Shown: positions 35,551-41,778 of the stretch, in pieces
How the letters are laid out: each line of letters begins with the position of its first letter
Position numbering within the stretch: position 1 is the stretch's first letter
From: Nitrospinaceae bacterium
Lineage (GTDB): Bacteria > Nitrospinota > Nitrospinia > Nitrospinales > VA-1
Assembly: GCA_029261455.1 (NCBI GenBank)
Contig: JAJDBH010000168.1
Location: 1 to 42,798, forward strand
Length of the DNA stretch: 42,798 nucleotides
Direction of reading: 5' to 3'
Position numbers and translations under genes: made by a program
Notes under the pieces: model-generated
What the model was told of the DNA's origin: nothing
Seen by the model: only the letters and a program-made list of their open reading frames with translations
The model's database searches: none

Positions 35551-35796
35551 ATGGACATTCAAACTCTGACAGCGTTTTTTATGTGGTGCGTAATCATCAA
35601 CGGCACCGTGTTCGTCTTCTGGGCCGCAACATGTATCTTTGCACCAGACTTCCTGTATCGCATGCACCATAAGTGGTTTTCCATTTCCCGAGAAACTTTC
35701 AATACAGTGATTTACTCTTTCCTGGCGATATTCAAAATCGTCTTTCTGGCTTTCAGTGTTACTCCTTACATAGCTCTGCTGATCATTGGTCAATAA
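35551..35796 (+). CDS. DUF6868-family small membrane protein
   Basis: An 81-residue protein with two membrane segments (about 7-29 and 52-78) joined by FLYRMHHKWFSISRETFN, a pattern I recognise from the DUF6868 family, whose function is unknown. I start at ATG 35551 (MDIQTLTAFFMWC), the family N-terminus; an open frame extends back to a GTG overlapping the rocD stop but adds unmatched residues. It lies between rocD and a fragment of a second rocD tail. Confidence 0.8.
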   Translation: MDIQTLTAFFMWCVIINGTVFVFWAATCIFAPDFLYRMHHKWFSISRETFNTVIYSFLAIFKIVFLAFSVTPYIALLIIGQ

Positions 35797-35806
35797 TACA
35801 ATAGGA

Positions 35807-35857
35807 CGAAAAGAACTCAACTTGGCTCTTGAGAGAGTTGAGAGTGTATTAGCGTAA
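35807..35857 (+). pseudogene. Relic of a second rocD-like 3' end
   Basis: Read from 35807, the frame gives RKELNLALERVESVLA then TAA. The rocD C-terminus is [16 protein letters not shown] then TGA: 10 of 16 residues agree and the stop codons coincide. The resemblance seems to run a little past the stop, with CCCGCC and a following A/T-rich ATC-containing segment in both. No upstream aminotransferase sequence remains, so this is the stub of a duplicated or displaced aminotransferase gene. Confidence 0.65.
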
Positions 35858-36135
35858 TATCCCGCCATTATCAGACGCTTTCACCTCAAGTCAGCGAAAC
35901 AATTCTTAAAGGTTTCCCTTAATTGCAGTAAAAATTAATATGCGCATCAACAAGAGAAATGTAAATTTAATCACTCAAATAGTGCAGAAACAATTTCAGA
36001 CAAAAATATTCTCTTTTAAAAACAAATACTTAAAAGACTTGCACCATTCCGGCATGCCTTTTGCTCTATATGTGAATATGATCCGTTGAAGGCCGAATCG
36101 AATTGACTTTAAACTCTAAGCTAAAGGATAAAAAC

Positions 36136-36354
36136 ATGTCGAAAGTAAAACATCCACAAGCCGACAAAGAAAACTCCGTCAAACCCATTGCCAAACAGCT
36201 TGAGGAACTTTCAGGGACGCTTGAGAACTGGCTACAGTCCAGACAGGATAGACTCAAGGCTCAAGCCAAACTCTTACAAAGCTGCAAAAATGATAACGAT
36301 GTCAAACGCTATAAAGCTATGGGACTTTTAGATTTTAAGGGCACTTCAATATAA
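36136..36354 (+). CDS. Small charged hypothetical protein
   Basis: I do not recognise this 72-residue protein. It is hydrophilic and predicted helical, with a basic N-terminus, a middle LEELSGTLENWLQSRQDRL and no signal peptide or membrane segment. The ATG at 36136 has AAAGGA 7 bases upstream, which makes it the likely start rather than an in-frame TTG at 36103. It converges on an XRE regulator 32 bases away. The ribosome site is the main support. Confidence 0.55.
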   Translation: MSKVKHPQADKENSVKPIAKQLEELSGTLENWLQSRQDRLKAQAKLLQSCKNDNDVKRYKAMGLLDFKGTSI

Positions 36355-36386
36355 ACTGACCGCTATCTAGAATAGTGGTTCTCCGC

Positions 36387-36686
36387 TCATTTTTTCTTTT
36401 GTAAAACCACATGGAAAACTTTGTCATCCACCTCCACAATTAAGGGTTGTGGGGCAACAGGTTGTTTACCGAGAATTTGACCGGTTAAAACATATCCTAC
36501 GTTCAAATCTGTGTTCAGATGAATGGATGCGAGAGTTGAAGCTGATGGAAGGTTTTTGCCTCTTTCGATTTCCGACAAACTTCCACTGGAGATATTCAAA
36601 CGCCGCGCCAACTCATATCCCTTTATGCCCTGATCCTTCCTCCAACTGCGAATACGCTGGCCCATCCCTTCGATCTTGCTTTCCAT
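36387..36686 (-). CDS. XRE-family helix-turn-helix regulator (paralogue B)
   Basis: A 99-residue regulator with an XRE HTH (about 9-63: MGQRIRSWRKDQGIKGYELA, then SSGSLSEIERGKNLPSAST). It resembles the 136-residue regulator at 2985-3395, sharing IEG, the R-x-WRK block, GSLS-(D/E)-(L/I)-E, LPSA-TL and TDLN; the C-terminal tails differ. AGAGGA lies 7 bases upstream of the ATG. It is divergent from another HTH gene at 36869, with a strong promoter in the gap. Targets are unknown. Confidence 0.78.
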   Translation of the reverse strand: MESKIEGMGQRIRSWRKDQGIKGYELARRLNISSGSLSEIERGKNLPSASTLASIHLNTDLNVGYVLTGQILGKQPVAPQPLIVEVDDKVFHVVLQKKK

Positions 36687-36731
36687 AGCACTATCCTCTA
36701 ACCTATAAAATTATCACATCTCAACACGAAC

Positions 36732-36774
36732 TAAGTCTTAAGTCGTTGACAACACACTACTTTACTGGGATAAT
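36732..36774 (+). promoter_or_regulatory. Strong predicted sigma70-like promoter with direct repeat
   Basis: TTGACA (36746-36751), 17 bases and GATAAT (36769-36774) are near consensus. Two copies of TAAGTC (36732-36737 and 36739-36744), 7 bases apart, abut the -35 box and could bind one of the flanking HTH regulators. Transcription would start near 36781, about 88 bases before the gene at 36869. Confidence 0.55.
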
Positions 36775-36868
36775 TCTACTCTTATAGAACCCAAAACCAC
36801 CCTACACATGGAAATATAGCACTATAATGACGACTGTCAATGGATAAAAGTAACCCTAAGGTTATTAT

Positions 36869-37390
36869 ATGACCTCCTCTATGTTTGACAAATTTCGCAT
36901 TCGCCAAATGGCAATGCGCAAAGGCTTGGGGCTGACATTGAAAGATTTGGCCGCGCGCGCCAATTCCTCCTACAAAACAGCTGTCTCCTGGGAATCAGAG
37001 GAAAGTCCCAAACGCAAAGATCCTGATATTCTTTTGAGTATCTGTGATGTGTTTCAAGAAGAGTTGGGTAAAAAGTTCCCCGACCACCAATTCAACAAGA
37101 CGGAGGTCAAAAAGTATCTCGAAGAAGGAACAGGCGATCTGGGTCCGGCAGGTCAGTTACTTTTCGAACAACCCACCCCCTACGGCAATAAACCGGAAGA
37201 AAGCAAAATACAAAACCCGCAAGTTATGGAGAGCCTCGAAATGCAGATCCTCGGTAATATCTCACAGGATATTATGGAGAGTGGAACCAAAACACAGAAA
37301 GACAGACTAAAAAAAGCCGGCAGGCTCTTCCTCCGTACCGCCCTAGATATAGCAGAAGAAATGGATTCTAAGCGCAGCGATAATAAATAG
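36869..37390 (+). CDS. HTH domain protein with helical C-terminus
   Basis: A 173-residue protein whose N-terminal 65 residues (IRQMAMRKGLGLTLKDLAARANSSYKTAVSWES) look like an XRE-type HTH of diverged kind. The middle (about 75-120) is polar, and the C-terminus (about 120-165) is helical and could mediate oligomerisation. TAAGG lies 7 bases upstream of the ATG. It is divergent from the XRE regulator at 36387-36686. I cannot name a closer family. Confidence 0.6.
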   Translation: MTSSMFDKFRIRQMAMRKGLGLTLKDLAARANSSYKTAVSWESEESPKRKDPDILLSICDVFQEELGKKFPDHQFNKTEVKKYLEEGTGDLGPAGQLLFEQPTPYGNKPEESKIQNPQVMESLEMQILGNISQDIMESGTKTQKDRLKKAGRLFLRTALDIAEEMDSKRSDNK

Positions 37391-37436
37391 CCATTGCACG
37401 GCGCTTCGTGGTGTCTGCAAGATGTTCCAGTCGATT

Positions 37437-37451
37437 CCAGCGTCACGCTGG
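37437..37451. repeat. Hairpin between convergent genes
   Basis: CCAGCG-TCA-CGCTGG is a perfect 6-bp stem with a 3-base loop between the HTH gene and the opposing TPR gene. It is a possible bidirectional 3' end without a T-run. Confidence 0.3.
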
Positions 37452-37481
37452 TAGCTTGTCATGTGGTGGTTTTCATTGGCC

Positions 37482-37497
37482 GCCGGGCCTGCCCGGC
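37482..37497. repeat. GC-rich hairpin at the TPR gene stop
   Basis: GCCGGGC-CT-GCCCGGC is a perfect 7-bp inverted repeat with a 2-base centre, overlapping the last base of the TPR gene's stop codon. It probably marks the 3' end of the TPR transcript or of the opposing gene. Confidence 0.4.
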
Positions 37498-37961
37498 TAG
37501 TTTAGGTTGGCTCGGCAGCGGGCGATATACGTTCTATTGATCAGAGCATAGGGTTGAACTTCGAGAGCCAGTTTGAAAGCCAATATAGCTTCCTCAAACC
37601 GTTTCAACTCATAGAGACACATGCCCATTCCGTTCAAGGCACCAAAATGGTGAGGGATTCGTCGCAACACCTCATCGCATTCCTTAACCGCTTCATCATA
37701 CTGCCCCATCATGAACAATAGAGTAGCCAGCTTGTTATGCGCTTCCGCAAAATCAGGGCATTTCTCGACCAGAATCTGGAACGCGATCAAAGCCTCATCC
37801 TGTTTTTGCTGATCCATCAACTCGGTTCCTTCGTTGAGTTCACGTTCCAACTCCATGCCCTCCTGCTGGTGCCAGAGAATCCATAAGTCACGTGTGGCCT
37901 TCTCGCGAACGGCGGGGTCTTCGTTCTTCAAATCTTCCAGCAACTGTCCAGTTTTATCCAT
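37497..37961 (-). CDS. TPR-repeat protein
   Basis: A 154-residue protein with about three TPR units (about 46-148: ELMDQQKQDEALIAFQILVEK, FAEAHNKLATLLFMMGQYDE, LNGMGMCLYELKRFEEAILA). There is no signal peptide or membrane segment, so it is probably a cytoplasmic protein-interaction module. The first 25 residues have a HEAT-like DPAVREKATRDLW look. The start is ATG 37961; no Shine-Dalgarno is seen, but TATACT lies 6 bases before the ATG, so the mRNA may be leaderless. Function is unknown. Confidence 0.8.
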   Translation of the reverse strand: MDKTGQLLEDLKNEDPAVREKATRDLWILWHQQEGMELERELNEGTELMDQQKQDEALIAFQILVEKCPDFAEAHNKLATLLFMMGQYDEAVKECDEVLRRIPHHFGALNGMGMCLYELKRFEEAILAFKLALEVQPYALINRTYIARCRANLN

Positions 37962-37967
37962 AATGCT

Positions 37968-37973
37968 AGTATA
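37968..37973 (-). promoter_or_regulatory. Candidate -10 box for a leaderless TPR mRNA
   Basis: TATACT on the minus strand is followed by AGCATT and then the ATG at 37961, so transcription would begin at the start codon itself. A good -35 box is not evident at 17 bases. Confidence 0.4.
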
Positions 37974-38004
37974 ACGGAGAATCACCAGAGAGGAAAACTC
38001 AAGA

Positions 38005-38130
38005 ATGGGTTACATAAACAAAAAGAACGCCCAACGGCAGGCAAAGATCAAATGGTGGGGCTGGTTGCTACTCGCCCTCTTCTTCTTCGGCATGTGGGTG
38101 GCCCACCAAAGCATCCACCAGATGCGCTAA
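38005..38130 (+). CDS. Tiny single-pass membrane protein
   Basis: A 41-residue open frame: basic N-terminus MGYINKKNAQRQAKIK, one Trp-flanked membrane segment (about 17-33, WWGWLLLALFFFGMWV) and a short polar tail ending HQMR. The positive-inside pattern predicts the N-terminus in the cytoplasm. AGAGGA lies about 12 bases upstream. It is divergent from the TPR gene by 43 bases. The amphipathic logic of the sequence supports a real gene, although length makes this tentative. No family is recognised. Confidence 0.5.
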   Translation: MGYINKKNAQRQAKIKWWGWLLLALFFFGMWVAHQSIHQMR

Positions 38131-38148
38131 CTGCTCGCCGCAGGGGCA

Positions 38149-38286
38149 ATGAAAAAAACCATTCGCGTAACGCTGGACTTAGTCGGCTCGTGCCCCCGAG
38201 GGGTATTCACGGCTCCTGTGGAAGCCGGCAAACAACTCAAAACGGACAACCCTTATAAAGGGTTATTTTCCCTCGTCTGTAAGTAA
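38149..38286 (+). CDS. Small hypothetical protein
   Basis: A 45-residue open frame, 18 bases after the tiny membrane protein, with AGGGG a few bases before the ATG. The start MKKTIRVTLD is a typical beta strand; two Cys (15 and 44) sit in GSCPRG and LVCK. No signal peptide or membrane segment. I do not recognise it; co-transcription with the preceding gene is likely if both are real. Confidence 0.4.
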   Translation: MKKTIRVTLDLVGSCPRGVFTAPVEAGKQLKTDNPYKGLFSLVCK

Positions 38287-38391
38287 TTCATCCAATTAAA
38301 GACTAAAATTTATAGTCGCTGCTGCTTTTGAACTCTATTCAGTCAGCTATCACCAATGACAATGAACCCAAACCAAACATAAACAAATAAG

Positions 38392-38808
38392 ATGAGAAAA
38401 ATAATTTTTTCTACATTGGTTTTGAGCTGGGCTTTAGTTATAGCTCCTGTCTTTGCCGATGAGCACCCCCTGACCATCCAGGACGGCGTACTTTCGGAAG
38501 CCATGCAGCATCATGAGAATGGTATTGCAAGTTTTAACCATGGAAATTATGACGAGGCCTATAAGCATTTTCGCAATGTTTTAAAAATCGCTCCATCCGC
38601 AGAAAGCTATTTCAATGGAGCCTTGAGCCTGCACAAATTGGGTTTTTCCAAAGAGGCAGCCAACCATTTTTATTACGCCAAAAAATACGCAAAGGGCAAC
38701 GATAAAATCCTCCAGTCTAAATTGTTAAATAAATATGTTTCTGATAAGCCCAGTACTAAAAGGCGGAAGTCGGTGCAACGTGCCCCTTATAGAAGAGAGG
38801 GTTCCTGA
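38392..38808 (+). CDS. Exported TPR-like small protein
   Basis: A 138-residue protein with a signal peptide (about 1-22, ending VFADE) and a pair of TPR-like helices (about 40-105: ENGIASFNHGNYDEAYKHFRNVLK and YFNGALSLHKLGFSKEAANHFYYA). The C-terminus is strongly basic (KRRKSVQRAPYRRE). It should act in the periplasm as an interaction module. The Shine-Dalgarno is weak (AATAAG region). It converges on the CBS gene 43 bases away. Confidence 0.7.
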   Translation: MRKIIFSTLVLSWALVIAPVFADEHPLTIQDGVLSEAMQHHENGIASFNHGNYDEAYKHFRNVLKIAPSAESYFNGALSLHKLGFSKEAANHFYYAKKYAKGNDKILQSKLLNKYVSDKPSTKRRKSVQRAPYRREGS

Positions 38809-38851
38809 TTAGGAACAGAGTTGCTCAGTTCAGCTATACGGCGCTGATCTC

Positions 38852-39283
38852 TCACGCCGGAGACAAAGTTTTCATTTCCTGGAGACTCCCTCTACCATAT
38901 TTTTTCGTGTAGTAACTGACAAAATCTTTCATTGAAAGAATACCCATAATCAGTTCATCTTCAGTAACGGCAACATGTCGAATTTTGTGCTTACCCATTA
39001 GTAAAAAAGCGTGCATCATTGACTTGTCACTTTCAATGCTGATTATCGTTTTCTCCATTATAAATCTAACTTTGGTATCATTGGGGTTCAATCCTTCTCC
39101 CACAATTTTTCTAGATATATCGGATTCAGTTACAATTCCCCAGTTTTCACCGCCACCTACAACGATTAAAGCGTTTACATTTTTCTCAAGCATTTGCCTT
39201 GCCGCATCCGCAGCCGTAGCTTCAGTATTGACACAAAAATTGGATTCATCGACATAGTTAACGTTATCTTTTACCTGATCCAT
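38852..39283 (-). CDS. Two-CBS-domain protein
   Basis: A 143-residue cytoplasmic protein made of a CBS pair (about 10-62 and 72-130) with NALIVVGGGENWGIVTESDI and HVAVTEDELIMGILSMKDF. CBS pairs bind adenosine nucleotides and usually regulate a partner; here it is stand-alone. AAGGGGG lies just upstream of the chosen ATG. The partner and the ligand are unknown; no channel or IMPDH gene is near. Confidence 0.85.
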   Translation of the reverse strand: MDQVKDNVNYVDESNFCVNTEATAADAARQMLEKNVNALIVVGGGENWGIVTESDISRKIVGEGLNPNDTKVRFIMEKTIISIESDKSMMHAFLLMGKHKIRHVAVTEDELIMGILSMKDFVSYYTKKYGRGSLQEMKTLSPA

Positions 39284-39660
39284 CCATTCCCCCTTCTTAA
39301 ACCGAGACTTCCCATATGGACAGAAAAGTTCATGGAATAAGAATAGATATAGTTTTGAGACAATACATCAGCCATAAAAGTTATTTTATTAAAATAAAAT
39401 GTCTGAGATAAGATTTACCTTTTCATTAATACAGGCAAAATCTATGCCTAAATCAGGGCACGAAAAAATGCCTTTGCTTTATATACATTAGGGTTATTGA
39501 GATAGAGAGGAACGAATTTTATCAATTCATTTTTACAATAATAGCGAGGGGCGTGTAAAAATACTTACATTGAAACTATTGATTTCTTCGCTTTCGGGTT
39601 AAACTTTTTTTGTGGCTTGTTGGTTCCGCTTATGACCGGACCAGAAGCGTAACGCTAGAC
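39284..39660. other. 377-base AT-rich intergenic region
   Basis: I see no credible gene. The region contains the palindrome TTATTTTA-T-TAAAATAA (39381-39397) about 100 bases upstream of the CBS gene start, and two short stems around AGGCA/TGCCT (39434-39451). The rest is AT-rich with no recognisable promoter or RNA gene. Confidence 0.5.
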
Positions 39661-39993
39661 TCAGCTAAACGGTGTGGAGCTGAGACAGAACGAATCCAGA
39701 AACTCCTCTATTCGACGATTATGCGGGTCCGTAGGGGCTTCCTCTGTAACTTGATACGAGTGAAACTCATGCCATGTGTGGTCTAAATTGTCGATATATT
39801 TCTCGAAATGTAAATCGGGCAAGTTCGACTTGGAAACCTCAAAATATAACCGATCAATCAACACCTCTTCTGTCGCTGATATCAACTCATCAATTGCCAT
39901 TGAGTTGGGATTTTTAAAAATGACTTCTCCCCATCTTTTGAAGTTTCCAGAGTCTCGATATAGGTACTCAAATTTAATATTCATAAAGGCCAT
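39661..39993 (-). CDS. Conserved-looking hypothetical protein (restriction locus neighbour)
   Basis: A 110-residue acidic protein with the start FEYLYRDSGNFKRWGEVIF and the block LPDLHFEKYIDNLDHTWHEF. I have an impression of widespread hypothetical proteins with this pattern but cannot name a function. GAGGA lies 9 bases before ATG 39993, inside the preceding gene, and only 2 bases separate the two genes, so they are co-transcribed. Together they diverge from the controller/EVE-HNH pair. Confidence 0.65.
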   Translation of the reverse strand: MAFMNIKFEYLYRDSGNFKRWGEVIFKNPNSMAIDELISATEEVLIDRLYFEVSKSNLPDLHFEKYIDNLDHTWHEFHSYQVTEEAPTDPHNRRIEEFLDSFCLSSTPFS

Positions 39994-39995
39994 TT

Positions 39996-40445
39996 TCAAC
40001 TTTCCTCTGTTCCTTCTCTCCGATGATAGCAGACCGATTTCAGCTCTATAAGAGCACTGAGAATGCCTGATAGTTCGGCAATAAAAAAATTCGGGTCTGC
40101 CAGATTTTCTGCCGCTTGAACAATCGCCTTCTCGACAGAATGAGAATTTTCAGTATCAGGCTTATGATTCATCCAGTAGAGCAAATTCATGGAATCTAAG
40201 TTAGTCTCTGGCTCCATATTCATCTCGTTTTTCAACTGGGCAAATGCAGCACTAGCACCCAACTCACCGAGGAAACGAGCGATAGCGTCGTCCACATCAG
40301 ACATAATTATGCGCCCATCCCCTTCTGCATTTTTTACCAGTTGGGTGAACACATAAATGAACCCACTAATTGACCCCGAATGTTTCAACACTCCTTCCAA
40401 ATAACAGTCGCTGATCTCCTGTTCAGTATTGAAAATATTTTTCAA
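39996..40445 (-). CDS. Hypothetical protein beside the restriction cassette
   Basis: A 149-residue acidic, predicted mostly helical protein that I do not recognise. It starts with TTG at 40445, supported by AAGGAGG 5 bases upstream; the nearer ATG is out of frame. A middle MNMEPETNLDSMNLLYWMN and a His/Cys-containing C-terminus are visible; no signal peptide or membrane segment. It shares the divergent region holding the GACT/AGTC operator with the controller gene, so it could be controlled with it. Confidence 0.6.
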   Translation of the reverse strand: MKNIFNTEQEISDCYLEGVLKHSGSISGFIYVFTQLVKNAEGDGRIIMSDVDDAIARFLGELGASAAFAQLKNEMNMEPETNLDSMNLLYWMNHKPDTENSHSVEKAIVQAAENLADPNFFIAELSGILSALIELKSVCYHRREGTEES

Positions 40446-40526
40446 ATCATCCTCCTTTACGGTAGAACTCTTTGCTTCTCAAATCAACATTTCCTCAGTT
40501 TCACCTTAATCAGCCTATCACAAACT

Positions 40527-40558
40527 TAGACTATAGTCTATGGACTGTTTCGTAAGTC
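40527..40558. promoter_or_regulatory. C-box-like operator of the restriction controller
   Basis: The perfect 14-bp palindrome TAGACTATAGTCTA (40527-40540) contains GACT-AT-AGTC, followed by a second GACT (40543-40546) and AGTC (40555-40558). Paired GACT/AGTC half sites are the known binding pattern of restriction-modification controller (C) proteins. The proximal pair overlaps the predicted -35 box, the distal palindrome lies upstream of it. Confidence 0.7.
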
Positions 40559-40569
40559 TCTTCTATTCT
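40541..40569 (+). promoter_or_regulatory. Predicted leaderless promoter of the controller gene
   Basis: TGGACT (40541-40546), 17 bases and TATTCT (40564-40569) place the transcription start at about 40577, the A of the controller's ATG. No Shine-Dalgarno precedes that ATG. Leaderless controller-gene mRNAs are known in several restriction-modification systems. Confidence 0.5.
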
Positions 40570-40576
40570 CCATCAT

Positions 40577-40786
40577 ATGTTTGGAGAACAACTAAAAGAC
40601 GCTAGAAAAAAAGCTAAATTGACCCAAGAAGAATTGGCCGGTTTAGCCAATGTTCATCCCACCTATATCAGTCATCTGGAAAATAATAAAAAGTCTCCCA
40701 CCTTGGACACACTTTTTCGAATTTGTGAACCACTCGGAATCTCCGCCTCCAAATTAATTGCAAGAGTTGAGAAAACGAGAAAATGA
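40577..40786 (+). CDS. XRE-type controller (C) protein of a restriction cassette
   Basis: A 69-residue protein that is nearly all XRE HTH: FGEQLKDARKKAKLTQEELA, then NVHPTYISHLENNKKSPTL with the recognition helix. Size and sequence fit the controller proteins that time restriction gene expression by binding C boxes. The stop overlaps the nuclease start as ATGA, so the two are translationally coupled. Upstream is a C-box-like operator on an apparently leaderless promoter. The controller call rests on size, operator and neighbour; a general XRE repressor is the alternative. Confidence 0.85.
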   Translation: MFGEQLKDARKKAKLTQEELAGLANVHPTYISHLENNKKSPTLDTLFRICEPLGISASKLIARVEKTRK

Positions 40787-41754
40787 AATACTGGTGGGTT
40801 AATCAAAATCAAACCGCTAAACAAGAAATTGAAGGTGGCTATATGTGGTCACCAAAACGTAACCGGGATAATAGCTATAACCAGTTCTATAAAAACATGC
40901 GTTTAGTGGAAAATGGCAATATCGTATTTTCGTATTATGACAAGCGTATCCAACAATTAGGTATCATCAAAAGACCAGGATTTTCTAGAATTCAACCTTC
41001 AGAGTTTGGGCAAACCGGCGAACAATGGAATAGTGATGGTTGGCTAGTACTCGTTGATTGGCAAAAGCTGACTTCCCCAATAAGTCCAAAGAAATTCTTT
41101 CACCAACTTAAATCAACACTCCCAGATAAATACTCTCCGTTAAACAAAGAAACTGGCGACGGTTTACAAAATTATCTTTCAGCAGTTCCTGGGCCTATGG
41201 CCACTATTATTCTTGAGAAACTTGGAATCACAGAAAGCGACATCGTCGAAATGTCATGGAAAGCAGGTGACGGTGAAGATGCTTTACAGCAACTAGATGC
41301 TATTCTTGAACAGCAAATCCTCAACAACACCGAAATTGACGAAACTGAACAAGACGCTACAGTCAAGGCTCGTCGTGGCCAAGGGCGCTATCGGAAAAAC
41401 CTTTTAGGTTTTGAAAAAAGTTGTCGAATTACAGGGGTAACTGATCAAAGGTTACTTAGGGCAAGCCATATTAAACCTTGGCGGTCTTGTGCAAACAATC
41501 ATGAGCGACTGGATGGGAATAACGGCTTACTTTTAACCCCTCATATTGACCATCTTTTTGACCAAGGTTACATCACCTTTAATGACCAAGGAGACCTTTT
41601 AGTTTCATCGCGGATCGACCCAAACCAGCTTTCACGAATTGGTATCTCATCAAACCCTTCTGTTAATGTGGGAACATTCACTAGTGAACAAAAATTCTAT
41701 TTAAAATTCCATAGGGCTGAAGTCTATTTAGATGATAATCAACAAAAAGAATGA
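40783..41754 (+). CDS. EVE-HNH modification-dependent restriction endonuclease
   Basis: A 323-residue two-domain nuclease. The N-terminal part (about 2-100: KYWWVNQNQTAKQEIEGGY, WSPKR, NIVFSYYDK, GII) resembles the EVE domain of the PUA-like fold, which reads modified bases. The C-terminal part (about 205-265) is an HNH_2 nuclease: CRITG, ASHIKPW (H229), N246-N247 and TPHIDHLFD (H254, H257). This pairing is that of type IV, modification-dependent restriction. The middle (about 105-195) is an uncharacterised helical linker. No methyltransferase is near, as expected for type IV. It is coupled to the controller gene by a 4-base overlap. Target modification is not readable from sequence. Confidence 0.82.
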   Translation: MKYWWVNQNQTAKQEIEGGYMWSPKRNRDNSYNQFYKNMRLVENGNIVFSYYDKRIQQLGIIKRPGFSRIQPSEFGQTGEQWNSDGWLVLVDWQKLTSPISPKKFFHQLKSTLPDKYSPLNKETGDGLQNYLSAVPGPMATIILEKLGITESDIVEMSWKAGDGEDALQQLDAILEQQILNNTEIDETEQDATVKARRGQGRYRKNLLGFEKSCRITGVTDQRLLRASHIKPWRSCANNHERLDGNNGLLLTPHIDHLFDQGYITFNDQGDLLVSSRIDPNQLSRIGISSNPSVNVGTFTSEQKFYLKFHRAEVYLDDNQQKE

Positions 41755-41778
41755 AGGATTAAAGCTAGGCTGCGGGGC

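Noticed and set aside
40577-41754. A toxin-antitoxin pair (HTH antitoxin with nuclease toxin)
   Set aside because: The nuclease has an EVE-like reader and an HNH_2 domain of restriction type, and the operator is of C-box form, which fit a restriction cassette better.
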